From assembly GCA_963842455.1 (NCBI GenBank), contig CAWJHE010000016.1:9882-73881 (forward strand): 64,000 nucleotides of DNA, given 5' to 3'. The notes beneath the pieces were generated by a model that was given only the letters and a program-made list of their open reading frames with translations, made no database searches and had not been told where the DNA came from. Origin of the DNA: CAWJHE01 sp963842455 (GTDB taxonomy: Bacteria; Chloroflexota; Anaerolineae; Anaerolineales; UBA4823). The first letter of the stretch is position 1, and each line of letters starts with the position of its first letter. The translations under genes were made by a program, and so were the position numbers. This document shows positions 1-9,102 of the stretch, piece by piece.

Positions 1-168
1 AGCCGGCGCGGCTGTAGCTGGAACCGGTGGAGCCAGAGTCGCGGTGGACGTGACAGCGGGTTGCTCCACAACCTTTGCGGGTGTGGCTGGCGAAGCGGCG
101 GGTGTATTACAGGCTGCTAGAATCAGGGTTATAAAAAAGGCGAGCAGTGTGCGTAGTGGTTTCTGCAT
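1..168 (-). CDS. N-terminal part of a lipoprotein, cut by the window edge
   Basis: Reading leftwards from the ATG at 168 gives 56 codons that run off the window. The peptide has a short basic start, a hydrophobic stretch and a lipobox (LAAC, Cys near residue 19), followed by a Pro/Ala/Thr-rich linker. This is the standard start of a lipid-anchored exported protein in this genome; similar starts are seen at 24922 and 48429. An AAGGAAAA ribosome site lies just upstream. The linker resembles those of ABC substrate-binding proteins, but the functional domain is outside the window, so no function can be given. Confidence 0.7.
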   Translation of the reverse strand, partial: MQKPLRTLLAFFITLILAACNTPAASPATPAKVVEQPAVTSTATLAPPVPATAAPA

Positions 169-289
169 TGTTAATTTTCCTTGTATTAATGGGTGCTGCT
201 GCAATTTTAGTTTATCAAATATTGTGAACCATATCACAAAACTTTGCAAGATACAAGAGATGAAAATCAAGGTTTTTTTAGATGCTTTT

Positions 290-360
290 CATTCGTGCAA
301 TTCGTGAAAATTCGTGGCTAACAAAATCCTGCGTGAATCTTCGTGACCCTGCGTGGCCAA
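290..360. repeat. Cluster of short TTCGTG/CGTGGC repeats
   Basis: The segment repeats the words TTCGTG, ATTCGTGGCTAA and CCTGCGTGGCC within 70 bases between two genes. The same wording recurs near 3880, 10630, 12710, 12810, 22050 and, as TTCGCG, near 15830 and 26375. It is an intergenic repeat family with no visible coding function. Confidence 0.6.
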
Positions 361-371
361 GAAGTTAACCC

Positions 372-407
372 AAAAACCCTAAGGGTCTTCAAGACTCTTA
401 GGGTTTA
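372..407 (-). terminator. Terminator of the subtilisin gene
   Basis: On the minus strand, 20 bases after the protease stop codon, AAACCCTAAG and CTTAGGGTTT pair around a second short GTCTT/AGAC helix. The hairpin is followed by a short T run, a good intrinsic terminator for the leftward gene. Confidence 0.65.
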
Positions 408-426
408 AGGTTGAGCGGTGTAAAGG

Positions 427-3400
427 TTACGGAGTGTCGATGCGGATCAGCGTCGGGTTCGGCATGCCGGACGCGCCTGAGTAAGCTACGCTGCCCAGGT
501 ACTTGGTCGCCGGGGCCAATCCAGTGAATGTCAGCTGAATTAAGCCCGTCGTGCCGAGCACAGCCGTGGTCGGTGCGCTGACCGTCATATTGCCAGCCGG
601 TGTGCTTCCCAACAGCCAGTGGAACAGGGTGAAGTTGGCATCCGGTCCATCCGTGCCCCAGCCATGCACCACTACGGTGTAATCAGCAGCCGCCGGGTTC
701 ATCAGGTTGACTTCTTCGGCCGAAGTGCCCGATCCGCTGCTGCCCACCAGGGTCGTACCGAGGTAGACGCACAGATCCAGGTCGTCCGCGCCGTCGGTGA
801 AGTCATCGAACAAGGAGAAGCGTGCATAGGTTATGCCCGCCGGGATAGTCACCGGCACCAGGATGGCGTTCGGGGCAGTCAGAGAACAAGAGCCATCCGT
901 CGGATCATCAGCAACAACGCCAGTGAAAGTGGTGGCTGCCACCAGTCCACGCCCTTCAGCCAGGAATGAGCCATCATAGCCAAAGGTCACCGGGTATTCG
1001 ATCGGGCTGCCATCGCCGGAGAGGGCCGCCGGCGCAGCCAGGGCGACCGGTTGCGCTACGATGGGGATGCGCACCGAGTACTTGCCATCATTGCTGGCAA
1101 AGGTCAGCTGCCCGCCAGTGTAGGTGTTTAGCGGCGCATCGACGCGCGTGATGGTCACCTTGATCTGCTGGGTTGCGCCTTTCTGGATAGCAAAGGAGGC
1201 CGGGGCAACGGTTACATTGAAACCAGCCATACCAGCGACAGAGGCAGTGTAATGCGCGTTTTTGCCCACATTGGTGACCGTGCGGGTGACGGTTTGCGAG
1301 CCGGCCAGGTTGCCTATGGCAATCGAGGCCACGTTCAGGTCGCTGGGGTCCATACCGATCGTCGAGCAGTAGGAGGCTACCAGCTGACCGGTGCCGCACA
1401 TGAAGCCCAGCCAGTCGTTCCAGCCGGCGTCAAACACCAGCCCAGGCTCGGCGGCTTTCACCGGCTGCACATGCCCGGCGCCCTGGCGGAAGATCACCAG
1501 CGGATGGGTGTTGGGTCCATCCAGGATGTCATAGGCGGAGGTCATCAAAGCCGATTTGATCATCATCGGCGACCAGCTCGGGTAGAGCTCCTTGAACAGG
1601 GCTGCCAGGCCGGCCACATGCGGGCTGGACATGGAGGTGCCGCTGTACAGGTTGAACAGCCGTCCGGCGTTGCCTGGAGGCGCCACCGCAGCCAGGATAT
1701 CCTGTCCGGGAGCGATCAGGTCCGGCTTGAGCAGGTCTCCGCCGCCAGCGATCAGTGGACCGCGGGAGGAGAAGGATGCAGTATAAGGCGCAGGCGTGGT
1801 ATAGGTGATGGTAGCTTGGTTGATGGTAGCTGTGGCGCCTGCTGTGGCTGCATAGAGCATGAATGGGCAGCAAATCTGTTAGTGAATTCTGCAGATGGAC
1901 CGTGGGTACAAAGTGGAAATCGGCATTCAGGGACTGGACAGCATGTATTGATCAAAATCATGCCCACGCCGCCAGCTTCCATCACCGCCAGGCTCTTGTT
2001 CACCCGGGCGGTATACTCCACGATCACAAACCACAATCTTACCGGCCATAATGGCAGGATCCAGAATCGGGACCCGCCGATTATCGATTGAGCAGAACAC
2101 AAGGCGACCATGGTATGATCGTGCGCCGGGTCAAAGCTGCATCCTCCGCATTGATCAGGGGCGCCGGGCCGACTGCATTGGCCAGAGATGCGCCGTAATA
2201 AGTTACTCCATTGCCCAGGGTTACCGAGCCTTCGCCGCTGCGGTTATGCGTGCCGGCGGCTACGGTTGTCACCCAGGGACCTGGATGCGCCACGGTTGCT
2301 GTGGTGGGTCCGCTGTTGCCCGCCGAGGTGGCTACGAAGATGCCGGCATCGGCTGCGTACAGGAAGGAGACCATCACCGGGTCCAGGAAATTGGTGCGTG
2401 TGCCGCTGATCGAGTAGTTGATCACGTCCACGCCGTCGGCGACTGCCTGGTCGATAGCGGCCACCAGGTCAGCGGTATAACCGCTGGCGGTGGAGGCGTC
2501 TTCGAGCGACCAGAGCGCCTTGTACATCGATATCCGGGCGCGTGGTGCAATGCCACTGATGGCGCCGAACACAGCTGCCGGACCATCTGCGGGCACGCCG
2601 TAATTACCGCCTGCAGTGGAGGAAGTATGCGTGCCGTGTCCGTTATAGTCTCGCGCCGAATTGAATTCCCAGGGTCGCAGGGCATCGATGCCAGCATCGC
2701 CGCCCCAGGATTCGTTGAAGTACTGGGCGCCGATCAGTTTCTGGTTGCAATTGGCGGCGGTGAACTCCTCGCCGGGTGTACATTTACCGTTCCATCCAGG
2801 GAGCTGGCGATAATCGAGCTTTCCGGATTTGCCTTTCGGGTTTACACCGGTGCGGTCGCTGAAGCTGGGGTGCTCCGGCCAGATGCCGCTATCCACCAAT
2901 CCGATGACAATATTCTCACCCTTGGCGCCAAATGTCTGCCAGAAACCAGTTTCTCCTGCTAGCCCCAAGAAGGTTGGGGTAGAAGAAGTGTCCATGGTAT
3001 ACATTTCGTTTGCATTGACAGAAATGACATTGGGCAGTTTCTTAATCGCTTCAGCCTGTTTTGCGTTCAACTCAGCTGCGAAACCATTATAGCTAAAACG
3101 AAAATCGTATAGTTTTTTGGTTGCGCCTACCGAGCGCATCGCCAGGTCGTGTTTCCCATCCAGGAAACCAGCATACTTGATCACTTTGGGATCTAGAGGA
3201 TTTATTTTTTGGCCTTTCGCCGGTTTAGTCGTCGGATACCCTGCTATTCCACCGCTATAAGCCACAACCGGCTGCTCTGCCATTTGAACGATATAAACCT
3301 GGCTGGCTTCCTGTTCCAACTGTGGAGACGGAGCCGCAAAACCAGGGCCAGACATGGCCAAGAGCGCTAATAATACGAATACACTGAACAGCTTTTTCAT
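427..3400 (-). pseudogene. Secreted subtilisin-like S8 serine protease, broken by several frameshifts
   Basis: The first part (3400 to about 2090) has a signal peptide, an I9-type propeptide (about residues 35-130) and the catalytic Asp170 (VDSGIWPEHPSF) and His255 (GHGTHTSS). The last part (1860 to 427) has the catalytic Ser in GTSMSSPHVAG, then an Fn3-like domain and a C-terminal beta domain resembling pre-peptidase modules. Between them a protease-associated (PA) domain is readable only by changing frame at least three times between about 2090 and 1860: IMAGKIVVCDRG, then NKSLAVMEAGGVGMILIN, then FHFVPTVHLQNSL, then YAATAG. All catalytic parts survive, so this may be sequencing error rather than decay. 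The start is supported by AAGGAAGGGAG upstream. Expected role: extracellular protein digestion. Confidence 0.85.
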
Positions 3401-3637
3401 ATTGACAATCTCCCTTCCTTAGAATCGAACCATGTTTGTTAAACCAAAAAAGAATAACCGCACTCACGCCCCATTGCGCCGCAACACCTCCTTAGCAAAT
3501 ATGAATCTATTTCGATGAATTCGAGATGAGGGTTAAGAACTTACCAACTTTCGAACCGCATCCCAGCCAGCTTTGATACCAGTTCCCACGCGGTTCAGAA
3601 CACCTTGCATTTTTGCAAGGTTAACTAGATATATTAT

Positions 3638-3853
3638 ATGCATTCTAAACAGCTATGTCAAATAATAATCGAACCCGTGCAGTTCGAGCGAGATGTCAAA
3701 CCCCTGGCATACCGCTATTTCGGCGAGCAAAGAGGTGAAGCCTATCTGAAAGCCATCGGCGGTGAAGCTGGCGTTGCTGATGACATCCTGGTGCGCATCC
3801 ATCCCAAACGCTGGCTGAGTGTGGATTATTCAAAGCTCGGGCCGTTGGAATGA
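3638..3853 (+). pseudogene. Short C-terminal fragment, possibly of a PPOX-type flavin/F420 enzyme
   Basis: This 71-codon ORF has an in-frame stop 12 bases upstream of its ATG and no ribosome site. The pattern RYFGEQRGEAYLKAIGG, then ILVRIHPKRW, resembles the C-terminal end of pyridoxamine-phosphate-oxidase-fold proteins (RYLGEE...VVRLRPERW). That would make it a leftover tail of a longer gene. The assignment is from memory of the pattern and is tentative. It stands alone between the protease gene and a repeat block. Confidence 0.35.
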
Positions 3854-3869
3854 GTGGATAGCGTAATTT

Positions 3870-4550
3870 ATGCTTGGCAATTCGTGGCTCACAAAAAACC
3901 TTCGTGAACTTTCGGCCCTTCGTGGCTAATTATTTCCATTGGGGGCGAATCACCGGTTTCATGATCTGCTAGCGCTCATTCCGCTGCAATTGCTGCATCC
4001 GACGAACGCTACGGGAGGACCTGCACCAACGGTATTCGTGCATTCGTCCAGACGGCTCCCTGACCGCCTCGTGCATCCGATCATGGGGCGGGTTACCGGT
4101 CATGTTCTGCCCCGCAGCGATTGCTTTATTCGGCGAACCCTGCGGGGCCGCCCCTACGGTATTCGTGCATTCGTGAATCCATTCGTGGACGGCATCCCTG
4201 ATCACGCCTTTCGTGACTTCAATCCTCCGATCATGGGGCGGGTCTACCGGTTGCATGTTCTACCAGCGCTCATTCCGCAGCGATTGCTTTATTCGGCGAA
4301 CCCTGCGGGAGGACCCGCCCCTACGGTATTCGTGCATTCGTGAATCCATTCGTGGACGGCATCCCTGTTCACGCCTTTCGTGACTTCAATCCTCCGATCA
4401 TGGGGCGGGTCTACCGGTTGCATGTTCTGCCAGCACTCATTCCGCAGCGATTGCTTTATTCGGCGAACCCTGCGGGAGGACCCGCCCCTACGGTATTCGT
4501 GCATTCGTGAATCCATTCGTGGACGGCATCCCTGTTCGTATCCCTTCGTT
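3870..4550. repeat. Four degenerate direct repeats, about 150-167 bp
   Basis: A unit containing GATCATGGGGCGGGT, a CCGGTTGCATGTTCTGCC segment, CAGCGATTGCTTTATTCGG, GGGAGGACCCGCCCCTACGG and ATTCGTGCATTCGTG recurs. Clear copies have TCATGGGGCG at 4081, 4231 and 4398, and a diverged one lies near 3949. Spacings are 150 and 167 bases, and the last two copies are nearly identical. The block starts with TTCGTG-type short repeats at 3880-3935. No gene fits here; apparent reading frames just follow the repeat. Confidence 0.75.
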
Positions 4551-4568
4551 GAAGAAACCTTCGCATCC

Positions 4569-5744
4569 TTACCGGTTAGCAAACTCCTGCGCCACTTCCG
4601 CCCGGAAATTTGCATCCTGCAGCACATCCAAACCCGTCAACGCCAAACCTTTTCCGGCTCGGATAAGCGCCTGGTCAGCGTATTCCGTGCGGGCGGCTCG
4701 GGCAAATTCGGTGGTGTGCGGGGGCAGCTTCTGGCCATTGCTGATATCGACCAGGGCATGGATCGCCGGAGCGACATGCGAAACATTGCCCATATCGATC
4801 GAGCCAAAACTATCCGGGCTGGACAGGAATGTACCCGAGCCTAATTCTGTGACCATATAATCACGGAAGCGCTCTGCTAAAGGCATGTTGTTGAGCATAT
4901 CATCGTATGAGGCTTCATATTCCAAGAATTCTACCTGGCAGCCGCTCGCCAAGGCGCCAGCCCGTGCACAATCTTGGAACCTGTTTACAATTTGATCCAG
5001 CGTGGAGCGTTTGGCTGCCCGCAGGTAGAACCGTCCCTGGCTGAAATCTGGAATAATATTGGCGGCTTCACCGCCTTTGGTGATGACGCCGTGCATTCTG
5101 ACATCCGGGGTCACTTCCAAGCGCATGGCATTCATATTGTTGAAGGTCAGCAGCAGGGCATCCAGGGCATTGATCCCCTCCCAGGGAGCAGCGGCTGCAT
5201 GAGCAGCTTTGCCGTGAAAGGAAACCTGCATGGGCGTCAGCGCTAATGAGTGCGTAGTGGTGTAGTTTCCTTCGTGTGGGTGGATCATCAAAGCCGCATC
5301 CAGATCGTTCAACACCCCGCTCTTGGCCATGGCGCACTTAGCGCCATCGGTCTCTTCTGCCGGCGTACCCACCACCCAGACTTCACCTGGCAGATCATCG
5401 ATCAAGCTGCCCAGACCAATGCCGGCTGCCAGGGCAGAGGTGGCGATGAGATTATGACCGCAGGCATGCCCCAAACCGGGCAGGGCATCGTATTCTGCCA
5501 GGAAAGCCACGCGTGGGCGCCCGGACCGGCCTTTGCGCGCGCAAAATGCGGTGGGGATCTGTGAAAAGCCCCTTTCGACCACAAATCCGAAAGACTCCAG
5601 GGTTTCGATCAGCAGATTCGAGGAATACACCTCTTCTCCGCCTAATTCAGGGTGAGCGTGAATGTTATGCGATACCTGGATAATGGTTTCTCTGGCATGT
5701 TCAATGGCTGCGACCAGCCGCTCTTGCATGGCATGGAGTGTCAT
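4569..5744 (-). CDS. M20-family amidohydrolase (aminobenzoyl-glutamate hydrolase type)
   Basis: A 391-residue cytosolic metal-dependent amidohydrolase. The signature GLGHACGHN lies at residues 91-98 after AEYDALPG, the catalytic Glu pair is PAEETDG (130-131), and the dimerisation domain begins around VSFHGKAAHAAA. This matches the AbgB/M20D-like branch, which cleaves amide-linked amino acids such as aminobenzoyl-glutamate or N-acyl amino acids. The exact substrate cannot be read. The start has GAGGAGAAAA eight bases upstream. It lies downstream of a YfcC-type carrier and a second M20 enzyme on the same strand, which suggests uptake and hydrolysis of peptide-like nitrogen compounds. A hairpin at 5842-5880 separates it from the carrier gene. 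Confidence 0.88.
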   Translation of the reverse strand: MTLHAMQERLVAAIEHARETIIQVSHNIHAHPELGGEEVYSSNLLIETLESFGFVVERGFSQIPTAFCARKGRSGRPRVAFLAEYDALPGLGHACGHNLIATSALAAGIGLGSLIDDLPGEVWVVGTPAEETDGAKCAMAKSGVLNDLDAALMIHPHEGNYTTTHSLALTPMQVSFHGKAAHAAAAPWEGINALDALLLTFNNMNAMRLEVTPDVRMHGVITKGGEAANIIPDFSQGRFYLRAAKRSTLDQIVNRFQDCARAGALASGCQVEFLEYEASYDDMLNNMPLAERFRDYMVTELGSGTFLSSPDSFGSIDMGNVSHVAPAIHALVDISNGQKLPPHTTEFARAARTEYADQALIRAGKGLALTGLDVLQDANFRAEVAQEFANR

Positions 5745-5841
5745 GGTTTTCTCCTCATCACTCTAGTGTTCTGATTATTTTCGGTTATCGTTGCTGCGTT
5801 CTCTAGCTGATTATATCCCTCTCCTGGCAACACAAGACATT

Positions 5842-5880
5842 CTTTGTCAAGGCAAACGCTGCTGGTTTGCCTTGACAAAG
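5842..5880 (-). terminator. Strong hairpin between carrier and hydrolase genes
   Basis: CTTTGTCAAGGCAAAC and GTTTGCCTTGACAAAG form a perfect 16-bp stem with a 7-base loop. On the plus strand it is followed by TCTTTTCT; on the minus strand the trailing sequence is only weakly T-rich. It lies between two leftward genes and may act as a partial terminator or as an RNA processing/stability element. Confidence 0.6.
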
Positions 5881-5968
5881 TCTTTTCTATGAACGTTTCA
5901 ATTGGTATACGATCGACAACCCGAGTGGTTTTATCGAATCAGACCAAAACGGGCGTGCGAAGCTATGC

Positions 5969-7387
5969 TTAGAAGGGTCCGAATTTGATCACCTGAGCGA
6001 TGATGGCGAAGATGGCGCCTTCGATCAGGAAAATTAGAAATAGAGGCCAATACCAGCGCACCCATTTTTCATAGGGAACCTTGGCCAGGGCCAACCCGGC
6101 CAGCAAGTAACCCGAGGTCGGGATGATGATATTGGTGAAGCCATCCGCAAACTGGTAGATCAACACAGCCGTTTGCTGGGTCATATTGAGCAAGGAGGCC
6201 AGGGGTCCCATGATCGGCATAGTCACCGAAGCCATACCGCCGCCGGATGGGATCACCACCGAGATGATCAGCTGCACAATATACATGCCGATGACCGCAA
6301 AGGCTGACGGGAGACCAGAGACCAGGCCGGCCAGGAAACTGACGATCGTGTGCAGGATAAAACCATCGCGCAACACCACCAGGATGGCCCGGGCAATACC
6401 GACGACCAACGCGCCAACGGTTAATGCCATAGCCCCATCCACGAAGGCTTCCGCAATCTTGCTGGGCCACAACCCACCGATGAAACCGCACACAATGCCC
6501 ATACCCAAGAACAGAGAGGCCAGCTCATCGATGTACCAGCCATACTTGGTGACGCCGTAAATCAAGAGCACGAAGGTCAGCAGCATCACAATCAAGACGA
6601 TTTTTTGCGCCGTGGTGAAGGTGTGTTTGACATCGTCTTCGCTGTGCAAGCGTTCTTTGTCTTCGGCATGCATAATCGAGATTTCAGGGTTCTTCTTGAC
6701 TTTGCGGGCATACCAGTAAATGAACGCAGTAGCTGTGATGGTGGTAAAGATCCAAATCACCACGCGGTACTCCAGACCCGAAAAGATGGGCAACCCGACA
6801 ATGCCTTGCGCCACGCCCAGGGTGAAGGGGTTCATAAAGGCGCCGGTGAAACCTGCGCAAGGTCCTACCAGGGCCATGGCGACGCCGGTCAGCGAGTCAT
6901 ATCCTAAACCGATAGCCAGCATCACCAGCATGGGAATGAATACCAGCGCTTCTTCCGCCATACCAAATGTGGTGCCGCCAATGCTAAACAAGATGGTCAC
7001 CACAATCAGGATCAGGCTCTCCCGACCTTTTAGATTGACGGTCGTGGAGCGGATAAAGGATTCTACAGCCCCGGTGGCTGCGATAATATTGAAGGATCCG
7101 CCCACGATAAAGATGAAGAAGATGATACTGGCAACTTCACCCATACCTTTGGGAATCGATAACAGCACTTCCCATGGGTCGACCGGCGCTTGGTCCACCG
7201 GATGATAGGTGTTTGGATCGATCAAGCGGGTTGTTTCTCCATCCACGACCTGCAAGTCGTATTCGTGCGCTGGGACAATGTAAGTCAATATGGCTGCAAG
7301 GATGATTAATGCGAAAAGAATCACGTAAACATGTGGGAATCTCTCTAAGAATTTCTTTGTTTTTTTTGTGGTACCTGTGGTAGACAT
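5969..7387 (-). CDS. YfcC-family membrane carrier (C4-dicarboxylate anaerobic carrier fold)
   Basis: A 472-residue inner-membrane protein with about 11-13 hydrophobic helices. It resembles the YfcC/DcuC-like family: an N-terminal helix followed by a periplasmic loop (residues about 40-75), then the conserved segments GGTTFGMAEEALVF and FTGAFMNPFTLGVAQGI, and a C-terminal IPSGGGMASVTMPIMGPL motif. YfcC-type proteins are thought to move amino acids, arginine or short peptides. Its position between two M20 hydrolases supports uptake of acylated or peptide-bound amino acids. Length is normal for the family. A GAGGAAG ribosome site precedes the ATG. Confidence 0.85.
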   Translation of the reverse strand: MSTTGTTKKTKKFLERFPHVYVILFALIILAAILTYIVPAHEYDLQVVDGETTRLIDPNTYHPVDQAPVDPWEVLLSIPKGMGEVASIIFFIFIVGGSFNIIAATGAVESFIRSTTVNLKGRESLILIVVTILFSIGGTTFGMAEEALVFIPMLVMLAIGLGYDSLTGVAMALVGPCAGFTGAFMNPFTLGVAQGIVGLPIFSGLEYRVVIWIFTTITATAFIYWYARKVKKNPEISIMHAEDKERLHSEDDVKHTFTTAQKIVLIVMLLTFVLLIYGVTKYGWYIDELASLFLGMGIVCGFIGGLWPSKIAEAFVDGAMALTVGALVVGIARAILVVLRDGFILHTIVSFLAGLVSGLPSAFAVIGMYIVQLIISVVIPSGGGMASVTMPIMGPLASLLNMTQQTAVLIYQFADGFTNIIIPTSGYLLAGLALAKVPYEKWVRWYWPLFLIFLIEGAIFAIIAQVIKFGPF

Positions 7388-7441
7388 GCTTCCTCCAAGA
7401 TCAATGAAAAAAAGGGTTTAGAACAAAGAGAGAAAAATTGA

Positions 7442-8650
7442 TTAACCGCAAATTTCCGCGCCCAATAGGGCATAGGCTAAGGTTGCCAGGCGCAGCTCTT
7501 CGACGGACACCCGCTCCGCAGGAGAATGGGCTACGGACAAATCCCCAGGTCCAAAGACCAGGGTGGGTATCCTGGCATAATTGCTGATCAATGAGGCATC
7601 CGTCCAACCTCCAAAAGCGGAAATCTTGGGGGGCTTGCCCTGCAAATGTTCCAGGACAGCCTCCAGTTTAGTGACCAGCGGGTCATCTAGCGGGATTTCC
7701 ATGGCCAGGTGATCCAGCGTAGCCATATTACTTTCCATGCGTTTCATGCTGGCTTTGAAGGTCGGGTTTTCGGCGCTTAAGTCATCCAGAATTTGCTGGT
7801 ATTCATGCAAAACCTGCTCCAGCGGCTCCTGGGGGATATAACGCCTGTCCAGTTGCAGGATGCATTGGTCGGCTACAGAGCTGGGTTGGGTGCCTCCCCG
7901 GATAACCCCAAAGTTCATCACTGCTGAACCGATGACCGGATGGATGCGTTGTTTAAGCTTGGGCATCAGCGTATCTTCAACCCGGCGGATGAAGCGGGCT
8001 GCCATACTGATGGCGTTGATGCCTTTCTCAGGTGTGCCGCCATGGGCCGCCTTGCCCTGGAAGGTAAACTCCAACCACTCCAGGCCACGGTGCCCAGCCA
8101 TAATCTCCAGGCTGGTCGGCTCGCCCACCACGCAGCGGTCAGCATGCGGACCGTGCGCCACCAGGTATTCCGTGCCTTCGGAGCGATCCTCTTCGTTGAT
8201 CACACCGCTGAACAGCAAGTCGCCGCGCAAGGGTACCTCCAGGTCCCTTAATAGCCGCATAGCAACCATCATACAAGCCAGAGGTCCCTTCATATCCGCT
8301 GTGCCTCGCCCATAAAGATACCCATCTTTAACAAAAGGTTCAAAAGCTGGGAAGTCCATCTGGTAGGCTGGCACCGTGTCGATATGCCCATTGAGCATTA
8401 ACGAACGCCCACCGCCACTGCCTTTCGAGGTGCAATACACGTTGGGACGATCTTCTAGCACAACCTCCAACTGCGGCTCAAAACCCCATTTAGCAAAACG
8501 CCCTGCGATATAATCAGCGCAGGGGCGTTCTCTCAGTGGGGCATCCCGGTGGCTCTCGATGGAGATCATTCCAGAGGCAAGCTCAATCACCTCATTTACA
8601 TCCAACGCCTGTTCAAGTTTTTTGCTCAATTCTATTAAATTTTCTTTCAT
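7442..8650 (-). CDS. M20-family metallopeptidase/deacylase (ArgE/DapE/ACY1 type)
   Basis: About 403 residues. Visible metal-site motifs are GHIDTVP (His, Asp), GRGTADMKGP (bridging Asp), INEEDRSEGTE (catalytic Glu pair), VVGEPT and a C-terminal GPGDLSVAHSPAE (His). The family removes acyl groups or N-terminal residues from small peptides using two zinc ions in the cytosol. The reading frame extends 20 codons further upstream, but GGAGG lies immediately before an ATGATG pair at 8653-8648, so I start at 8650. It is the first gene of the leftward hydrolase-carrier-hydrolase group. Substrate unknown. Confidence 0.88.
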   Translation of the reverse strand: MKENLIELSKKLEQALDVNEVIELASGMISIESHRDAPLRERPCADYIAGRFAKWGFEPQLEVVLEDRPNVYCTSKGSGGGRSLMLNGHIDTVPAYQMDFPAFEPFVKDGYLYGRGTADMKGPLACMMVAMRLLRDLEVPLRGDLLFSGVINEEDRSEGTEYLVAHGPHADRCVVGEPTSLEIMAGHRGLEWLEFTFQGKAAHGGTPEKGINAISMAARFIRRVEDTLMPKLKQRIHPVIGSAVMNFGVIRGGTQPSSVADQCILQLDRRYIPQEPLEQVLHEYQQILDDLSAENPTFKASMKRMESNMATLDHLAMEIPLDDPLVTKLEAVLEHLQGKPPKISAFGGWTDASLISNYARIPTLVFGPGDLSVAHSPAERVSVEELRLATLAYALLGAEICG

Positions 8651-9078
8651 CATACCTCCAACTATTGAAAATATAACGGCAGACAGCGTCACAAACTGTC
8701 TCCGAAAAAACATGGAAACAGTTCGAAAACTCGCAGAACCAGGTTAATTTTTCAATTGATAACGATAAAGCTAGATAGAGATAAAAGGAGGCACATTGAA
8801 AATGTGTAATGAGGCGAGGTGATGCTCATATTATATTAATATTGTTGGCGCTTGTCAATCAAATTCCAATTCTCAAATATTTTTTTTGAGAACCTGTTGG
8901 GATTCTATGGATTGAAATCTCCAACCTAATTTTTACACCGATCCGCCCAGGTCAGATTTTCCAAAGTTGTCAGACTACCTGATAGGACCGTTGACAGACA
9001 TCCTCAACGGGAGTATCATCCTTTTGGCTTTCCCCGGTATCTAGCCCCTCGGAAAATGAACCAACAAAAAACAAAAAA
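8651..9078. other. Divergent intergenic region of about 430 bp
   Basis: This AT-rich stretch separates the leftward M20 gene from the rightward symporter gene and should hold both promoters. I see T- and A-rich tracts near 8825-8890, but no convincing -35/-10 pair, riboswitch or small gene. Confidence 0.4.
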
Positions 9079-9102
9079 ATGTTAAAGGAGAAATCAAACA
9101 TC

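Noticed and set aside
1252..2962. Plus-strand ORFs of 279 and 303 codons
   Set aside because: They are antisense to the subtilisin gene, whose catalytic motifs are on the minus strand.
9000..9075. Possible riboswitch or structured leader before the NSS gene
   Set aside because: Some short pairings exist, but I could not match any known riboswitch core.
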